Shown: positions 1 to 9,776, counted from the stretch's first letter. The stretch is DNA of 64,000 nucleotides from Sphingomonas sp. HMP6 (GCF_013374095.1 NZ_AP022672.1:3055501-3119500); one strand, 5' to 3'. Translations and numbers: made by a program. Notes: a model not told the origin generated them from the letters alone.

Positions 1-1023
1 GACGATCTGCGCGAGGAATTCGTGTCGGAATACGTCTTCCCGATGATGCGCGCCAACGCGCTGTACGAGGGCCTGTACCTGCTCGGCACCTCGATCGCGC
101 GGCCGCTGATTGCCAAGCGACAGATCGAAATCGCGCGGATGCTCAACGCCGATGCGGTCAGCCACGGCGCGACCGGCAAGGGCAATGATCAGGTCCGCTT
201 CGAACTCGGTTATTACGCACTCGCGCCCGACATCAAGGTGATCGCACCGTGGCGCGAATGGGATTTGACCAGCCGCACCAAGCTGATCGAATTCGCCGAA
301 CAGCATCAGATTCCGGTGAGCAAGGACAAGCGCGGCGAAGCGCCGTTCTCGACCGACGCCAACATGCTGCACACCTCGTCCGAGGGCAAAGTGCTCGAGG
401 ATCCGTGGGATGAAGTCCCCGATTACGTCTATTCGCGCACTGTCAATCCAGAGGATGCACCGAACGAGCCGGAAACGATTACGATCGATTTCGAGGGCGG
501 CGACGGCGTGGCGATCAACGGCGTCGGCATGTCGCCTGCGACCTTGCTCGAAACGCTCAACGAAATGGGCCGGCGTCACGGCATCGGGCGGCTCGATCTG
601 GTCGAGAACCGCTTCGTCGGCATGAAATCGCGCGGCATGTATGAGACGCCGGGCGGCACGATTTATCATCTGGCGCATCGCGGGATCGAGCAATTGACGC
701 TCGATCGCGGTGCCGCGCATTTGAAGGACGAACTCGCGCCGCGCTATGCCGAGCTGATCTATAACGGTTTCTGGTTCAGCCCCGAGCGCGAGATGCTGCA
801 AGCCGCGATCGACCATAGCCAGGCCAAGGTCACGGGCACCGTCCGGCTGAAGCTCTACAAGGGTTCGGTCAACGTGACCGGGCGCAAATCGCCGTATTCG
901 CTGTATTCGGAGAAGGTCGTGACGTTCGAAGACGATCAGGGCGCGTATGACCAGCGCGATGCGGCGGGCTTCATCAAATTGCAGGCGCTCCGCTTGCGGC
1001 TGCTCGGGCGGCGCGACCGGTAA
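1..1023 (+). CDS. argG: Argininosuccinate synthase, C-terminal part (5' end outside window)
   Basis: Ligates citrulline and aspartate using ATP to give argininosuccinate, the penultimate step of arginine synthesis, in the cytosol. The reading frame is open from base 1, so the start lies upstream; the 340 visible residues are most of a family usually about 400-450 long. Recognisable family blocks are [18 protein letters not shown] near the visible N terminus, the APWREWDL segment, and [14 protein letters not shown]. The last is typical of the aspartate/citrulline-binding region. No internal stop or frameshift is seen. Assignment is by recognition of the family sequence. Confidence 0.95.
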   Translation, partial: DDLREEFVSEYVFPMMRANALYEGLYLLGTSIARPLIAKRQIEIARMLNADAVSHGATGKGNDQVRFELGYYALAPDIKVIAPWREWDLTSRTKLIEFAEQHQIPVSKDKRGEAPFSTDANMLHTSSEGKVLEDPWDEVPDYVYSRTVNPEDAPNEPETITIDFEGGDGVAINGVGMSPATLLETLNEMGRRHGIGRLDLVENRFVGMKSRGMYETPGGTIYHLAHRGIEQLTLDRGAAHLKDELAPRYAELIYNGFWFSPEREMLQAAIDHSQAKVTGTVRLKLYKGSVNVTGRKSPYSLYSEKVVTFEDDQGAYDQRDAAGFIKLQALRLRLLGRRDR

Positions 1024-1036
1024 GCGGGAGAGCGTA

Positions 1037-1231
1037 GTGAAGAACGGTGTCTGCTGCTTCTGTTCAAAGCCGGTCGACGAGATTGGCTTAGACCCGTGCA
1101 CCCTTTCGATTACGACGAATGGGGAAGGGGGGCAGTCATGGCCTTGCCATGCCGCTTGCCATCTCGAGCGGCTCGGCGATCTCCCCTACGCTAAAGATTT
1201 ATTCGAGGATACGACGGCAGGTACGGCCTAA
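1037..1231 (+). CDS. Small cysteine-rich conserved hypothetical protein (64 aa)
   Basis: A GTG start at 1037 is preceded by GGGAGAG at about 8 bases, which fits a ribosome binding site and removes the upstream overlap with argG. The protein has a CCFC cluster near residues 6-9, a further Cys in the middle, and a CHAACH-type cluster near residue 45. These suggest a small zinc-binding fold. It follows argG by 13 bases in the same direction, so it may be co-transcribed. Function is unknown; the cysteine spacing is the only clue. Confidence 0.6.
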   Translation: MKNGVCCFCSKPVDEIGLDPCTLSITTNGEGGQSWPCHAACHLERLGDLPYAKDLFEDTTAGTA

Positions 1232-1257
1232 CCCCACCTTAACCCGCGCGCCGGTAC

Positions 1258-3027
1258 ATGTGTGGCATGGACCTCGACGACCTCCGCCGCACCCGGTTGG
1301 GCGACGTGCTGTGCGCGCTTGCGCTGGCCGTCGTGATGGCGGCGGGGTGGGCGTGGCGGGAATGGTCGGCGCTGTCGGCGTTGCGCTTGCCTGACACCGA
1401 TGATGTCATGCGCCTCCAGCAAATCCGCGATTGGCTCGGCGGGCAACGTTTTGCCGATCTGTCGCAGCACCGGCTCGGCGCGGCCCCTGGCCTGGCGATG
1501 CACTGGTCGCGCCTGCCCGATCTGGTGCCGGGCGCGATCATCCGCTCCCTCACCCCGTTGATCGGTAGCCATTCTGCCGAACTTACGGCCGTGATCGTGT
1601 GGCCGACGTTGTTGTTCGCGGCCGCGCTGGCGCTGACTGCGCGGATCGCGCGCGTTCTGGGCGGCGCGCAGGTCGCGCGGACCGCGATCGTGGTCGCCGC
1701 GGTCGCGTTTCCCGTCACGACGATCTTCCTGCCCGGGCGGATCGATCATCACGGGCTTCAAATCGTACTGCTGTTGATCATCGTGCGCTCGCTTATCTCG
1801 CGCCCGGCGATGGAGCCGGGTTTGGCGGCGGGCCTCGCTGCTGCCGCAAGCCTCGTCGTCGGGATGGAAACCGCGCCGCTGATCGTCGCCGCTGGCGCCG
1901 CGATGACGCTCGAATGGCTGCGCGCGCGTCCCGGTGCTGATGACCGGATGATGGGCTTCGGAATCGGGGTCGGCATGGGGCTGCTCGCGGCGTCGATCGT
2001 GTTCCGCACCAACGGCTGGAATTACGCCGGATGCGACGGCTTTACGATGATCGCATGGCGCGCGGGAGTGATCGCGGCGTTCGCGCCGATGGGCATGGCG
2101 CTTGCCGCGCGCGACATCGCCCGGCCGCTCACGCGCGCCATACTTGGGGCGATCATCGCCGCGTTGATCGGGGTCGGGATGGTGCTGGTCGCGCCCGAGT
2201 GCCTGGCACCGTACGGCATGGTCGATCCGCTGCTGGCGCGGCTGTGGCTGGGCAAGGTCGGTGAGGCGCAGTCGCTGTTCGCCGCCCCGCTTGCCACGGC
2301 GATTGGCTATTGCGGCGTGATGGTGGCGGGTGTCGTGGCGAGTGCGTGGCGGCTCAAGGCGACAAGCGATCGCCGATGGGGGGGCTTGCTGATCGTCCAA
2401 CTGGTGGCGCTGGCGTTGACCTGTGCGCAGCTGCGCGGGGCCTATGCCGGAGCGATCCTCGCGGCGCCCGGGCTTGCAGCGGTGATTGCCGCGGCGCGCG
2501 CGCGCGGATCGGTATGGCTGGCGAGCGCGTGGGTCGCCTCGGCCGGTATGCTCTATCCGATCGCCGCGCATGCGGTCGTGCCTGCCCCGTCGGTCCGTAT
2601 GACGTCCGGCCCGGAACCCTCCGGGCAATCGCAAGGGGCCTGCACAGATCCGCACGCGCTGGCCGATCTCGCCGCCCTGCCGCCCGGGCGGTTGCTCGCG
2701 CCGCTCGATCTCGGGGCCTATGCGATCGGCGCTACGCACTTCGGTGTGGTCGGTGCGCCCTACCACCGCAACAATGACGGCAACCTCGCGGTCTATCGAT
2801 TTTTCCTCGGCGCGCCGGTGGACGGTGCCGCGATCGCGCGCCATTGGGGCGTGCGCTATGTCGCGCTGTGCAGCGATGCCTTTGCCGATGCGCCGGCAGG
2901 GTCGGTCGCCGGCGCGCTGCGGAGCGGGGGTGGGCCGCGCTGGTTGACACCGGTCGGGCCGCGCAATCGCGCGCTTCGCATCTTCGCTGTCAAACCCGAC
3001 TTGTTTCCGGAACCGCCCACGCGGTAA
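1258..3027 (+). CDS. Polytopic inner-membrane protein, GT-C glycosyltransferase-like (589 aa)
   Basis: Alternating hydrophobic segments along nearly the whole length indicate about ten or more membrane spans. A DTDDVMR motif at residues 46-52, just after the first membrane segment, and a GRIDHHG motif near residue 160 resemble the acidic loop motifs of GT-C fold lipid-linked sugar transferases. The C-terminal part is a soluble-looking region. It lies 9 bases upstream of another large membrane protein, so the two are probably one operon. A role in envelope glycan or lipid modification is inferred from fold resemblance only. ATG 1267 is an alternative start. Confidence 0.6.
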   Translation: MCGMDLDDLRRTRLGDVLCALALAVVMAAGWAWREWSALSALRLPDTDDVMRLQQIRDWLGGQRFADLSQHRLGAAPGLAMHWSRLPDLVPGAIIRSLTPLIGSHSAELTAVIVWPTLLFAAALALTARIARVLGGAQVARTAIVVAAVAFPVTTIFLPGRIDHHGLQIVLLLIIVRSLISRPAMEPGLAAGLAAAASLVVGMETAPLIVAAGAAMTLEWLRARPGADDRMMGFGIGVGMGLLAASIVFRTNGWNYAGCDGFTMIAWRAGVIAAFAPMGMALAARDIARPLTRAILGAIIAALIGVGMVLVAPECLAPYGMVDPLLARLWLGKVGEAQSLFAAPLATAIGYCGVMVAGVVASAWRLKATSDRRWGGLLIVQLVALALTCAQLRGAYAGAILAAPGLAAVIAAARARGSVWLASAWVASAGMLYPIAAHAVVPAPSVRMTSGPEPSGQSQGACTDPHALADLAALPPGRLLAPLDLGAYAIGATHFGVVGAPYHRNNDGNLAVYRFFLGAPVDGAAIARHWGVRYVALCSDAFADAPAGSVAGALRSGGGPRWLTPVGPRNRALRIFAVKPDLFPEPPTR

Positions 3028-3036
3028 GAGCCGCAG

Positions 3037-4680
3037 ATGAACGGGGCGGACATTCACAGATCGAACGCGGCAGACGGCGGCCCGCCACTGCATTGGTGGC
3101 AGACGCGGACCTTCGTCGCGGCCATGGCGCTGATCGCGATGGTGCCGCTGCTCCGCCCCGAAATTCCGCCGCTGGTCGATCTGCCGGGGCATATGGGGCG
3201 CTACCGCGTCCAACTATCGCACGATCAATATCCCTGGCTGCTCGACTGGTATAATTTCAACTGGCAGTTGATCGGCAATCTCGGGATCGACATCCTGATC
3301 ATCCCGCTCGCCAAGCTGTTCGGACTGGAGCTGGCGGTCAAGCTGATCGTCATGACGATCCCCGCGCTGATGGTGACGGGCCTGCTGTGGATCGCGCGCG
3401 AGGTGCACGGTCGCATCCCGCCGACCGCGTTGTTCGCGCTGCCGCTGGCATACAGTTATCCGTTCCAGTTCGGCTTCGTGAATTTCGCGCTGGCGATGGC
3501 GATTGCGCTCAACGCCTTTGCGCTGTGGTTGCGGCTCGCCCGGCAGAAACGCTTCCGGCTGCGTGCGGCGATCTTCGTGCCGCTGTCGTGCGCGTTGTGG
3601 GTTTGCCACACCTTCGGCTGGGGTGTGCTCGGGGTGCTGGCCTTCTCGGGCGAGATGATCCGCCAGCATGACGCCCGGATCGATCGCGGGCCGGTCAGCT
3701 GGATCAAGGCGTGGGTCCGCGCCGGGCTCGGCTGTCTTCCGCTCGCCTTGCCGATCGTGCTGATGATCGCGTGGCGCAGCGGCGAACATGTCACCGGGCA
3801 GACTGCCGACTGGTTCAACTGGCGCGCCAAGATCGGCTATGCGACGATGGCGTTGCGCGATCGCTGGATGGCGTTCGACATGGCCTCGGTCGCGGCGCTG
3901 CTAGTGATCCTGTTCCGCGGCTTTCGCGATCCGAACGTCGAATATTCGCGCAATCTCGGGCTGTCGGCGCTGTTCCTGCTTGCCGTATACCTGCTGTTGC
4001 CGCGCATCGTGTTCGGATCGGCCTATGCCGACATGCGGCTCGTGCCCTTCGTCTTCGCGGTCGCGGTGATCGCGGTACGCGCCAAGCGCGGCCTGTCGAT
4101 CCGCGGCAGTGCGACGCTGGCGGCGGTGGGTCTGGTCTTCTTCGTGGCCCGAATCGGCGCCGGCACGGCGAGTTACTGGATGTTCGCGAACGATTATGAC
4201 CGCGAATTGAAGGCGCTCGATCATGTTCCCGTGGGCGCGAAGCTCGTCACTTTCATTGGCACGCAATGCGGCGCGCCGTGGACGATGAGCCGCCTCGAAC
4301 ACCTCCCCGCGATCGCGCTCGAACGCAAGATGGCCTATTCGAATGATCAATGGTCGATGGCCGGGGCGCAATTGCTGACCGCCAAATACCTTCCCGCGCG
4401 CCGTTTCGCGCATGATCCGTCGCAGATCGTGACCAGCGCGCAATGCCCGCGTGAATGGTGGCGCCCGATCAGCAAGGCGATGGCGCGCTTCCCGCGCGAT
4501 GCGTTCGACTATGTCTGGCTAGTGCGCCCGCCGGCTTATGACCCGAAATTCAATCAGGGTCTGGTCGAAATCTGGCGCGATGGCACCAGCGTGCTGTTCC
4601 GCGTCGACCACAGCCAGCCCGGGATCGAGATCAGCGACGAGGAATTGAAGACTGCGCGGCCGCGACCGACGCCGTATTGA
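3037..4680 (+). CDS. Polytopic inner-membrane protein (547 aa), partner of the preceding gene
   Basis: This is a second large membrane protein starting 9 bases after the previous stop, so the pair is very likely co-transcribed. It has roughly ten hydrophobic segments. A conserved-looking PLVDLPGHMGRY segment follows the first span, where GT-C type enzymes carry their first extracytoplasmic loop, and the C-terminal soluble domain is about 150 residues. No catalytic motif can be named with confidence. The two genes look like paralogue-like partners in one envelope process. Substrate and activity are unknown. Confidence 0.55.
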   Translation: MNGADIHRSNAADGGPPLHWWQTRTFVAAMALIAMVPLLRPEIPPLVDLPGHMGRYRVQLSHDQYPWLLDWYNFNWQLIGNLGIDILIIPLAKLFGLELAVKLIVMTIPALMVTGLLWIAREVHGRIPPTALFALPLAYSYPFQFGFVNFALAMAIALNAFALWLRLARQKRFRLRAAIFVPLSCALWVCHTFGWGVLGVLAFSGEMIRQHDARIDRGPVSWIKAWVRAGLGCLPLALPIVLMIAWRSGEHVTGQTADWFNWRAKIGYATMALRDRWMAFDMASVAALLVILFRGFRDPNVEYSRNLGLSALFLLAVYLLLPRIVFGSAYADMRLVPFVFAVAVIAVRAKRGLSIRGSATLAAVGLVFFVARIGAGTASYWMFANDYDRELKALDHVPVGAKLVTFIGTQCGAPWTMSRLEHLPAIALERKMAYSNDQWSMAGAQLLTAKYLPARRFAHDPSQIVTSAQCPREWWRPISKAMARFPRDAFDYVWLVRPPAYDPKFNQGLVEIWRDGTSVLFRVDHSQPGIEISDEELKTARPRPTPY

Positions 4681-4720
4681 AGCGGTCGGCTTGACCGATC
4701 GAACGACCCTAAAACCGTTC

Positions 4721-4802
4721 GCCTTGAGCCTGTCGAAGGGCATCTCTTCACACGTTACGGCGCTCGCCGGACAGGGCCCTTCGACAAGCGCAGGGCGAAC
4801 AG
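4721..4802. repeat. Intergenic palindromic repeat (REP-like, CTTCGACAAG class)
   Basis: The left arm reads GTTCGCCTTGAGCCTGTCGA and the right arm contains GCCCTTCGACAAGCGCAGGG, its imperfect inverse. Together they can form a long hairpin between two converging genes. A degenerate copy of the same element lies inside thiD near 12068-12150. These are palindromic repeats of the REP type; a side effect on transcription termination is possible because both flanking genes end here. Confidence 0.75.
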
Positions 4803-4815
4803 AGAGGGGCGGTCT

Positions 4816-5169
4816 TTACGCCGTCGCTTCGAGCAAATCCGCCACGTCGAGTCCGAGCAGATCGATATGCGCGGCGATGCGCGGCCAGCTCGTCTTGATG
4901 AAATGCTCGCGCTCGGCCGCGCGGAGCTGTTCGGCGGCACCCGGCAGCACGAACATGCCGACACCGCGTCGCACCTCGACGTAGCCGTCGTCCTGAAAGC
5001 TCTGATACGCCTTGGCCACGGTCAGCGGGTTGGCGCCATGTTCGGCGGCAAGCGCGCGGACCGAGGGGAGCTGGTCGCCGGCCCGAAATTCGCCCCGCAG
5101 GATCGCTGCGGATATCGTACCGCGCAGTTTGATGTAGACCGGGCTGTCTTCGCTGTTCAGGGCTGTCAT
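4816..5169 (-). CDS. GntR-family transcriptional regulator, YtrA-like (117 aa)
   Basis: The protein has the N-terminal GntR winged helix (IKLRGTISAAILRGEF, then LPSVRALAAEHGANPLTVAKAY) and only a short C-terminal tail. This is the layout of the YtrA subgroup, which dimerises through two helices and has no large effector domain. The ATG at 5169 is preferred over a TTG 18 bases upstream because a promoter -10 box lies just in front of it. It is downstream of a nitroreductase but has its own promoter. Target genes beyond itself are not evident. Confidence 0.85.
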   Translation of the reverse strand: MTALNSEDSPVYIKLRGTISAAILRGEFRAGDQLPSVRALAAEHGANPLTVAKAYQSFQDDGYVEVRRGVGMFVLPGAAEQLRAAEREHFIKTSWPRIAAHIDLLGLDVADLLEATA

Positions 5170-5203
5170 GCTGCTATAATACAGCAATAGCCGATTCTGT
5201 CCA
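5170..5203 (-). promoter_or_regulatory. Promoter and operator of the GntR gene, likely leaderless
   Basis: On the minus strand a TGGACA box (5198-5203) is followed 16 bases later by TATTAT (5176-5181), and the ATG begins 6 bases after that. Transcription would start at or next to the start codon, and no Shine-Dalgarno is visible. The imperfect palindrome GCTGCTATAATACAGC (5170-5185) covers the -10 box, the expected place for autorepression by a YtrA-like regulator. Confidence 0.55.
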
Positions 5204-5208
5204 GTGCT

Positions 5209-5787
5209 TTACGGCTCATACCTTGTAATGATCGTGCTCATATCGGGACGCGGGCGTTCCTCTAATTGCTTTGCCGGTGTGCCGAGGAAAAAGAACCCGG
5301 CGATCCGTTCCGGTTCTGCGCCGAACGCATCGCGCACCGTGTCGGAATAGCTCGGCCAGCCGGTCAGCCAGCCACCGGCGAACCCCAGCGCAAGTGCCGC
5401 GTGCAGCACGTTCATGCACGCTGCCCCGACCGACAGCTGCTGCTCCCACAGCGGAATATGGCTGGTGGTGCGCGGTGAGAACAAGACCACCACCAGCGCA
5501 GGGGCCTGATGCGCGAACTGTTCCAGCGCGGCGATCTCGTTTGCCGCCGCCTGCGGGCGCTCGACGCGATACGCATCGGTGATCAGGGTCGCGAGCGCAG
5601 CGCGTTGATCGGCTTCGACGATCACGAAGCGCCACGGGGCGAGCTTGCCGTGATCGGGCACGCGCGCGGCGATTTCCAGGATGGTGGCGAGCTGCGCGGC
5701 ATCGGGGCCCGGCGCGACCAGATCGCGGGGCTTGCCCGAGCGGCGCGTGGCGAGGAGCGAGAGCGGAGTGGAGGGGTCGTTGAGCAT
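5209..5787 (-). CDS. Nitroreductase-family FMN oxidoreductase (192 aa)
   Basis: NAD(P)H- and FMN-dependent reductase of nitro compounds or quinones; the physiological substrate is unknown. Family signatures include the RRSGK start of the FMN site (residues 15-19), RVPDHGKLAPWRF near residue 43, and the C-terminal GFFFLGTP segment near residue 167. The length is typical of the short YdjA-like group. The gene precedes the GntR regulator on the same strand with a 39-base gap. Confidence 0.88.
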   Translation of the reverse strand: MLNDPSTPLSLLATRRSGKPRDLVAPGPDAAQLATILEIAARVPDHGKLAPWRFVIVEADQRAALATLITDAYRVERPQAAANEIAALEQFAHQAPALVVVLFSPRTTSHIPLWEQQLSVGAACMNVLHAALALGFAGGWLTGWPSYSDTVRDAFGAEPERIAGFFFLGTPAKQLEERPRPDMSTIITRYEP

Positions 5788-5902
5788 CGCTGCTCTGTAA
5801 CGCGGGCGGAGAGATATTTACACACCCGCGATTGCCGCTAGTCTCGCCCGTAACCAACGGCGCCGCGTTCGATGGCGCCGAAAAAGATTCAAGGAGCAGT
5901 AA

Positions 5903-7717
5903 ATGGTGGACACCCCGACCGCGGATACCCCGCGCGAGCCGGATATCACGCACGTCAATCCGGCGGCAGGCGAGACCTGGTTTGGGCACCCGCGGCAATT
6001 GGCGCGGCTGTTTTCGACCGAAGCGATGGAGCGGTTCGGCTATTACGGCATGCGCGCGCTGCTGACGCTCTATCTGGCGCAGCACTTCTTGTTCAGCGAC
6101 ACGACCACCACGGGCATCTACGGCGGCTTCACCGCCTTGGTGTACCTGACACCGCTGATCGGCGGATTGATGGCGGATCGGTTCCTGGGATCGAAACGAT
6201 CGGTAAAGTTCGGTGCGATCCTGATGTCGCTCGGGTATCTCACCTTGTGCCTTGGCGGCGGCGAGGCGGCCCGCCCGTTCGCGATCATCGATGGCCAGCG
6301 CTACGACGTGACCGTGCAGGGTACGGGGGCGGCGCGGCAGCAATTCGTTCGGGAGGGCGGCCAGCAACTGCTGATCAAGGGCAATGACGACAAGACGGTC
6401 TCGCTGCTCGCGGCCGACGGCAACGAAGTGCGCAAGATTGCGGCGGGCCGTTTTGAGGCGGGCGGTGAGCGCGCGCCGATTACGGTCTTCCTGCTGTTGA
6501 TCGGACTGGCCCTGGTCACGATCGGCAATGGTTTCTTCAAACCCAATATCTCGACAATGGTCGGCGCACTGTATGCACAGGGCGATCGACGGCGCGATGC
6601 CGGGTTCACGATTTTCTACATGGGCATCAATCTTGGCTCGTTGTTTTCGCAGATTCTGTGCCCGCTTCTCGCGGTGGGCATGGGCAGTTGGGGCGGCCTT
6701 GGCTGGTGGGCGGGGTTTGCGCTTGCTGCGGTTGGCATGATGATTTCGTGGCTGCTGATCCAGTTCGACGGGGGCAAGCTGGACGGGATCGGGGATCGCC
6801 CCGCCGACGCACCAACCAACCGCGACGTCTTCATCTATGCCGGTGCCATACTGATGATCCCCGTCGTCTGGTTCCTGTTCACGAACCTGATGAACTATGT
6901 GCCGCCTGCTGCGGGATCGGGCATCGTCGGCTATTTTCTGGGCTTGCCGGTCATGGGCAAGATCATGTTCGGCACCTTTCTGGTCAGCGTGCCCGGCATT
7001 CTAGGCTGGTCCTATTTCAAGGGATCGCGCGCGGAATTTCAGATGATGCTGGCGGCGATGGTGCTGATTACGTTCAACACCGTGTTCTGGACGCTGTTCG
7101 AACAGGCGGGGTCTTCGCTGACCCTGTTTGCTGATCGCAATACCGATCTGTCGGTGTTCGGCTGGTTTTCGATCTCCGCAGGGCAGACGCAGTTTTTCAA
7201 CGCGCTGTTCATCGTCATGCTCGCGCCAGTGTTCAGCATCATGTGGAATGCCATGGCGGCGCGTGGGGTGGAACCGACGATCCCGATCAAGTTTGGCATC
7301 GCGCTGGTCAGTGTCGGGCTGGGCTTTCTGTTTCTGGTATGGGGATCGCAGTTTGCCGGTGCCGACTATAAGGTTGGTCTGTGGTGGCTGGCGGGGCTGT
7401 ACCTGATCCACTCCATCGCCGAGCTGTGCATTTCGCCGGTTGGCCTGTCGATGATCACAAAGCTGTCGATCGCGCGGATCGTGGGGCTGATGATGGGCGT
7501 CTGGTTCCTGTCGATCGCCGTCGCACAATATGTCGCCGGCATCGTCGCGCAGTTCGCCAGCGTTGAAACGGTGGGCGGACAAGTGACCAACCTCAAGGTC
7601 AGCCTGGATACCTATGTCGGCGTGTTCACCACGATTTCCGAAATCGCGATCGTGCTCGGCATCATTCTGCTAGGCCTGTCCTGGCCGCTCAAGAAGTGGA
7701 TGCACGGCATCAAATAA
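5903..7717 (+). CDS. POT/PTR-family proton-dependent di/tripeptide transporter (604 aa)
   Basis: Major-facilitator symporter importing small peptides with protons across the inner membrane. The diagnostic ExxERFxYYG motif appears as EAMERFGYYG near residues 36-45. The long hydrophilic insert between the early spans (about residues 110-180) and a further gap after span 6 are common in proteobacterial POT members. An AAGGAG ribosome binding site ends 6 bases before the ATG. The next gene starts 11 bases downstream, so they are probably co-transcribed. Confidence 0.9.
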   Translation: MVDTPTADTPREPDITHVNPAAGETWFGHPRQLARLFSTEAMERFGYYGMRALLTLYLAQHFLFSDTTTTGIYGGFTALVYLTPLIGGLMADRFLGSKRSVKFGAILMSLGYLTLCLGGGEAARPFAIIDGQRYDVTVQGTGAARQQFVREGGQQLLIKGNDDKTVSLLAADGNEVRKIAAGRFEAGGERAPITVFLLLIGLALVTIGNGFFKPNISTMVGALYAQGDRRRDAGFTIFYMGINLGSLFSQILCPLLAVGMGSWGGLGWWAGFALAAVGMMISWLLIQFDGGKLDGIGDRPADAPTNRDVFIYAGAILMIPVVWFLFTNLMNYVPPAAGSGIVGYFLGLPVMGKIMFGTFLVSVPGILGWSYFKGSRAEFQMMLAAMVLITFNTVFWTLFEQAGSSLTLFADRNTDLSVFGWFSISAGQTQFFNALFIVMLAPVFSIMWNAMAARGVEPTIPIKFGIALVSVGLGFLFLVWGSQFAGADYKVGLWWLAGLYLIHSIAELCISPVGLSMITKLSIARIVGLMMGVWFLSIAVAQYVAGIVAQFASVETVGGQVTNLKVSLDTYVGVFTTISEIAIVLGIILLGLSWPLKKWMHGIK

Positions 7718-7728
7718 GGGGACGGTAG

Positions 7729-8424
7729 ATGGACGACACGACTCAGGTAGCGATCGCCGCCGCGGCGTTCGTTGGCACGCATTTCCTGCTGTCACACCCC
7801 TTGCGTGCGCCCTTGGTGAAGGCGCTCGGACCGGGCGGGTTTATGGGCGTCTATGTGCTGGTCGCCTTCGCCACGCTCGGCTGGCTGGCGCATGTCTATC
7901 AGGCATCGCCCGCCACCGCGCCGCTATGGACAGCAGGTGAGGGCATCTGGGGTCCGGTGACCTTGGTCATGCTGGTCGCGAGCGTGCTGCTGGTCGGCTC
8001 GCTGATCGGCAATCCCGCTTTGCCCGGCCCGCCGGGTCAGCCGACCCCTGCGGTGGCGAAGGGCGTCTTCGCGATCACGCGTCACCCGATGATGTGGGCG
8101 TTCGCGCTTTGGGGGCTGTGCCACATAGCGGTCTATCCGATCGCCGCGAACATCGTGGTGTCGGTCGCGATCATCATCCTCGCTCTGGTCGGCGCGCGGC
8201 TTCAGGACGCCAAGAAGGAAGCGCTGCAGGGCGAGACGTGGCGCGCGTGGGAAGCGAAGACGAGCTACTGGCCGTTCGCGGCAATCGCGCAGCGCCGCGC
8301 CAAATTCGGCGGCTTCCGCCCGCACGATATCGCCGGCGGCGTCGTGATCTGGCTCGCCGCCACCTGGGCGCATATCCCGATCGCCGGGGTGGCGGCGGGC
8401 GTGTGGCGCTGGATCTACGGCTGA
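7729..8424 (+). CDS. NnrU-family membrane protein (231 aa)
   Basis: Six or so hydrophobic segments and the family signature ITRHPMMWAFALWGLCH near residues 110-126 place it in the NnrU/isoprenylcysteine-methyltransferase-like group. These are small inner-membrane proteins first linked to denitrification, but widely found without it. Nothing nearby suggests nitrogen-oxide metabolism, so the function is unclear. It starts 11 bases after the POT transporter, and its 3' end overlaps the convergent symporter gene by 10 bases. Confidence 0.8.
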   Translation: MDDTTQVAIAAAAFVGTHFLLSHPLRAPLVKALGPGGFMGVYVLVAFATLGWLAHVYQASPATAPLWTAGEGIWGPVTLVMLVASVLLVGSLIGNPALPGPPGQPTPAVAKGVFAITRHPMMWAFALWGLCHIAVYPIAANIVVSVAIIILALVGARLQDAKKEALQGETWRAWEAKTSYWPFAAIAQRRAKFGGFRPHDIAGGVVIWLAATWAHIPIAGVAAGVWRWIYG

Positions 8425-9704
8425 GGCGCGTCGCTTAGCAGGGCATCGGCGGCGGTGAGCTCGGCCGGGTCGCTGCGCGCAGCCACCGTGAGCGTCACCG
8501 CCATGTCGAAGACCACGTTGCCGACGGTGCGGAAGATGTCGGGGATCGTCTCGACCGCGACGAGCAGCCCGAGCGGGGCGAGCGGTACGCCCAGCGTAAC
8601 CGCAATCGGCGAAATCGCCCCGACAAAGCTGATTTGCCCTGGCAGGCTGACCGATCCGAGCGAGGTCAGCACGGCAACGAAGGTCGCGGCGGAGAGCGTC
8701 GCGAAGGTCAGCGGCACGCCGAACCAGCCCGCAACATAGATCGCAACGGCCAGATTCATCGCAGGTCCGGTCGCGCGCAGCATCGCGACGCACAGCGGCA
8801 GGACGACGCCCGAGGTCGCGACCGGCACGCCCATCGCCTCGGTTGCCTTCAGCATCGCGGGCATACTGGCGAGCGAGGATTGCGTGCTGAACGCCACCGC
8901 CAGTGCCGGACTCGTTTCCCGCAGGAACCGCCCCAGCGCGACGCGCCCGCCCCATACCGCCAGCGGCAAAGCGAGCAAGCTGACCGCGACGCCGACCGAC
9001 GACACGGTGACGATGTAGTGCAACAACGCGCCGACCGCCGCCGTCCCGGTCTTCGCCGCCACCGTCAGCGCGAGCGCGAACACGCCGACCGGCGCGATCC
9101 AGATGATCCAGCCGATCATCACCAGCATCGTATCGCGGATCGCGCCGAACACTGCCGTCAGCGTCTCGCGCGCGGCTTGGTCGATCCGGGTGAGCGCAAA
9201 GGCAAACAGCAGCCCGAACAGGATTAGCGACAGAAACGCGCCATTCGACGCGGCGGCAAAGACGTTGCTCGGCACCATGCTCGCCATGAAGTCGCCCAGC
9301 GGCGGGACCGGCCCGGCCGGGGCGACATCGGCCAGCGCCCCGCGCAGGGCCGTGGCGGATTCGGCGGGCATGGGCGCAAAATCGAGGAACAGCGGCGTCA
9401 GGATCGCGGCGCTGACCGCGCTCGCCACCATGATCGTCAGGATCACCGCGATGCCGCGCGCCGCCACCGCGCCGCTGCGCGCGGCCTCGGCCGTGGCGGC
9501 GATGCCGGTGACGAGCAGCGAGAAGACCAACGGGATCACCGTCATCTGCAAGGCGTTGAGCCAGGCCGTGCCGATCGGCTGCGCGACCGCCGCCACGCCC
9601 GGTACCGCCGCCGGGCTCCACGCCGCGAGCGCGACGCCGAGCACCAGCCCGGCGACCAGCGCGCCGAGAATTCGGGTCGATGGAGAGTTCAAGCTTCGCG
9701 ACAT
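8415..9704 (-). CDS. Dicarboxylate/amino acid:cation symporter, DAACS family (429 aa)
   Basis: Inner-membrane secondary transporter coupling cation entry to uptake of acidic amino acids or C4-dicarboxylates. The serine-rich hairpin (SQSSLASMPAM near residue 279) and the following ATGPAMNLAVAIY segment correspond to the substrate and sodium binding signatures of the GltP/DctA family. The gene is divergent from glmM with a 72-base spacer and convergent with the NnrU-like gene. Which substrate it prefers cannot be told from sequence. Confidence 0.88.
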   Translation of the reverse strand: MSRSLNSPSTRILGALVAGLVLGVALAAWSPAAVPGVAAVAQPIGTAWLNALQMTVIPLVFSLLVTGIAATAEAARSGAVAARGIAVILTIMVASAVSAAILTPLFLDFAPMPAESATALRGALADVAPAGPVPPLGDFMASMVPSNVFAAASNGAFLSLILFGLLFAFALTRIDQAARETLTAVFGAIRDTMLVMIGWIIWIAPVGVFALALTVAAKTGTAAVGALLHYIVTVSSVGVAVSLLALPLAVWGGRVALGRFLRETSPALAVAFSTQSSLASMPAMLKATEAMGVPVATSGVVLPLCVAMLRATGPAMNLAVAIYVAGWFGVPLTFATLSAATFVAVLTSLGSVSLPGQISFVGAISPIAVTLGVPLAPLGLLVAVETIPDIFRTVGNVVFDMAVTLTVAARSDPAELTAADALLSDAPQP

Positions 9705-9776
9705 ACTCGCCCTTCTTGATATGCGGCGCTATCACGCCCTTCAAAGCAAACGGCATAACCGAACGGACGGGTGCGA

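Noticed and set aside
1599..1940. 113-residue plus frame inside the first membrane-protein gene
   Set aside because: It is a frame-shifted shadow with no start signal; the membrane protein frame is continuous.
1228..3213. 661-residue open frame on the minus strand
   Set aside because: It is antisense to the membrane-protein gene, is rich in Arg/Asp/His repeats typical of reversed high-GC code, and has no family resemblance.
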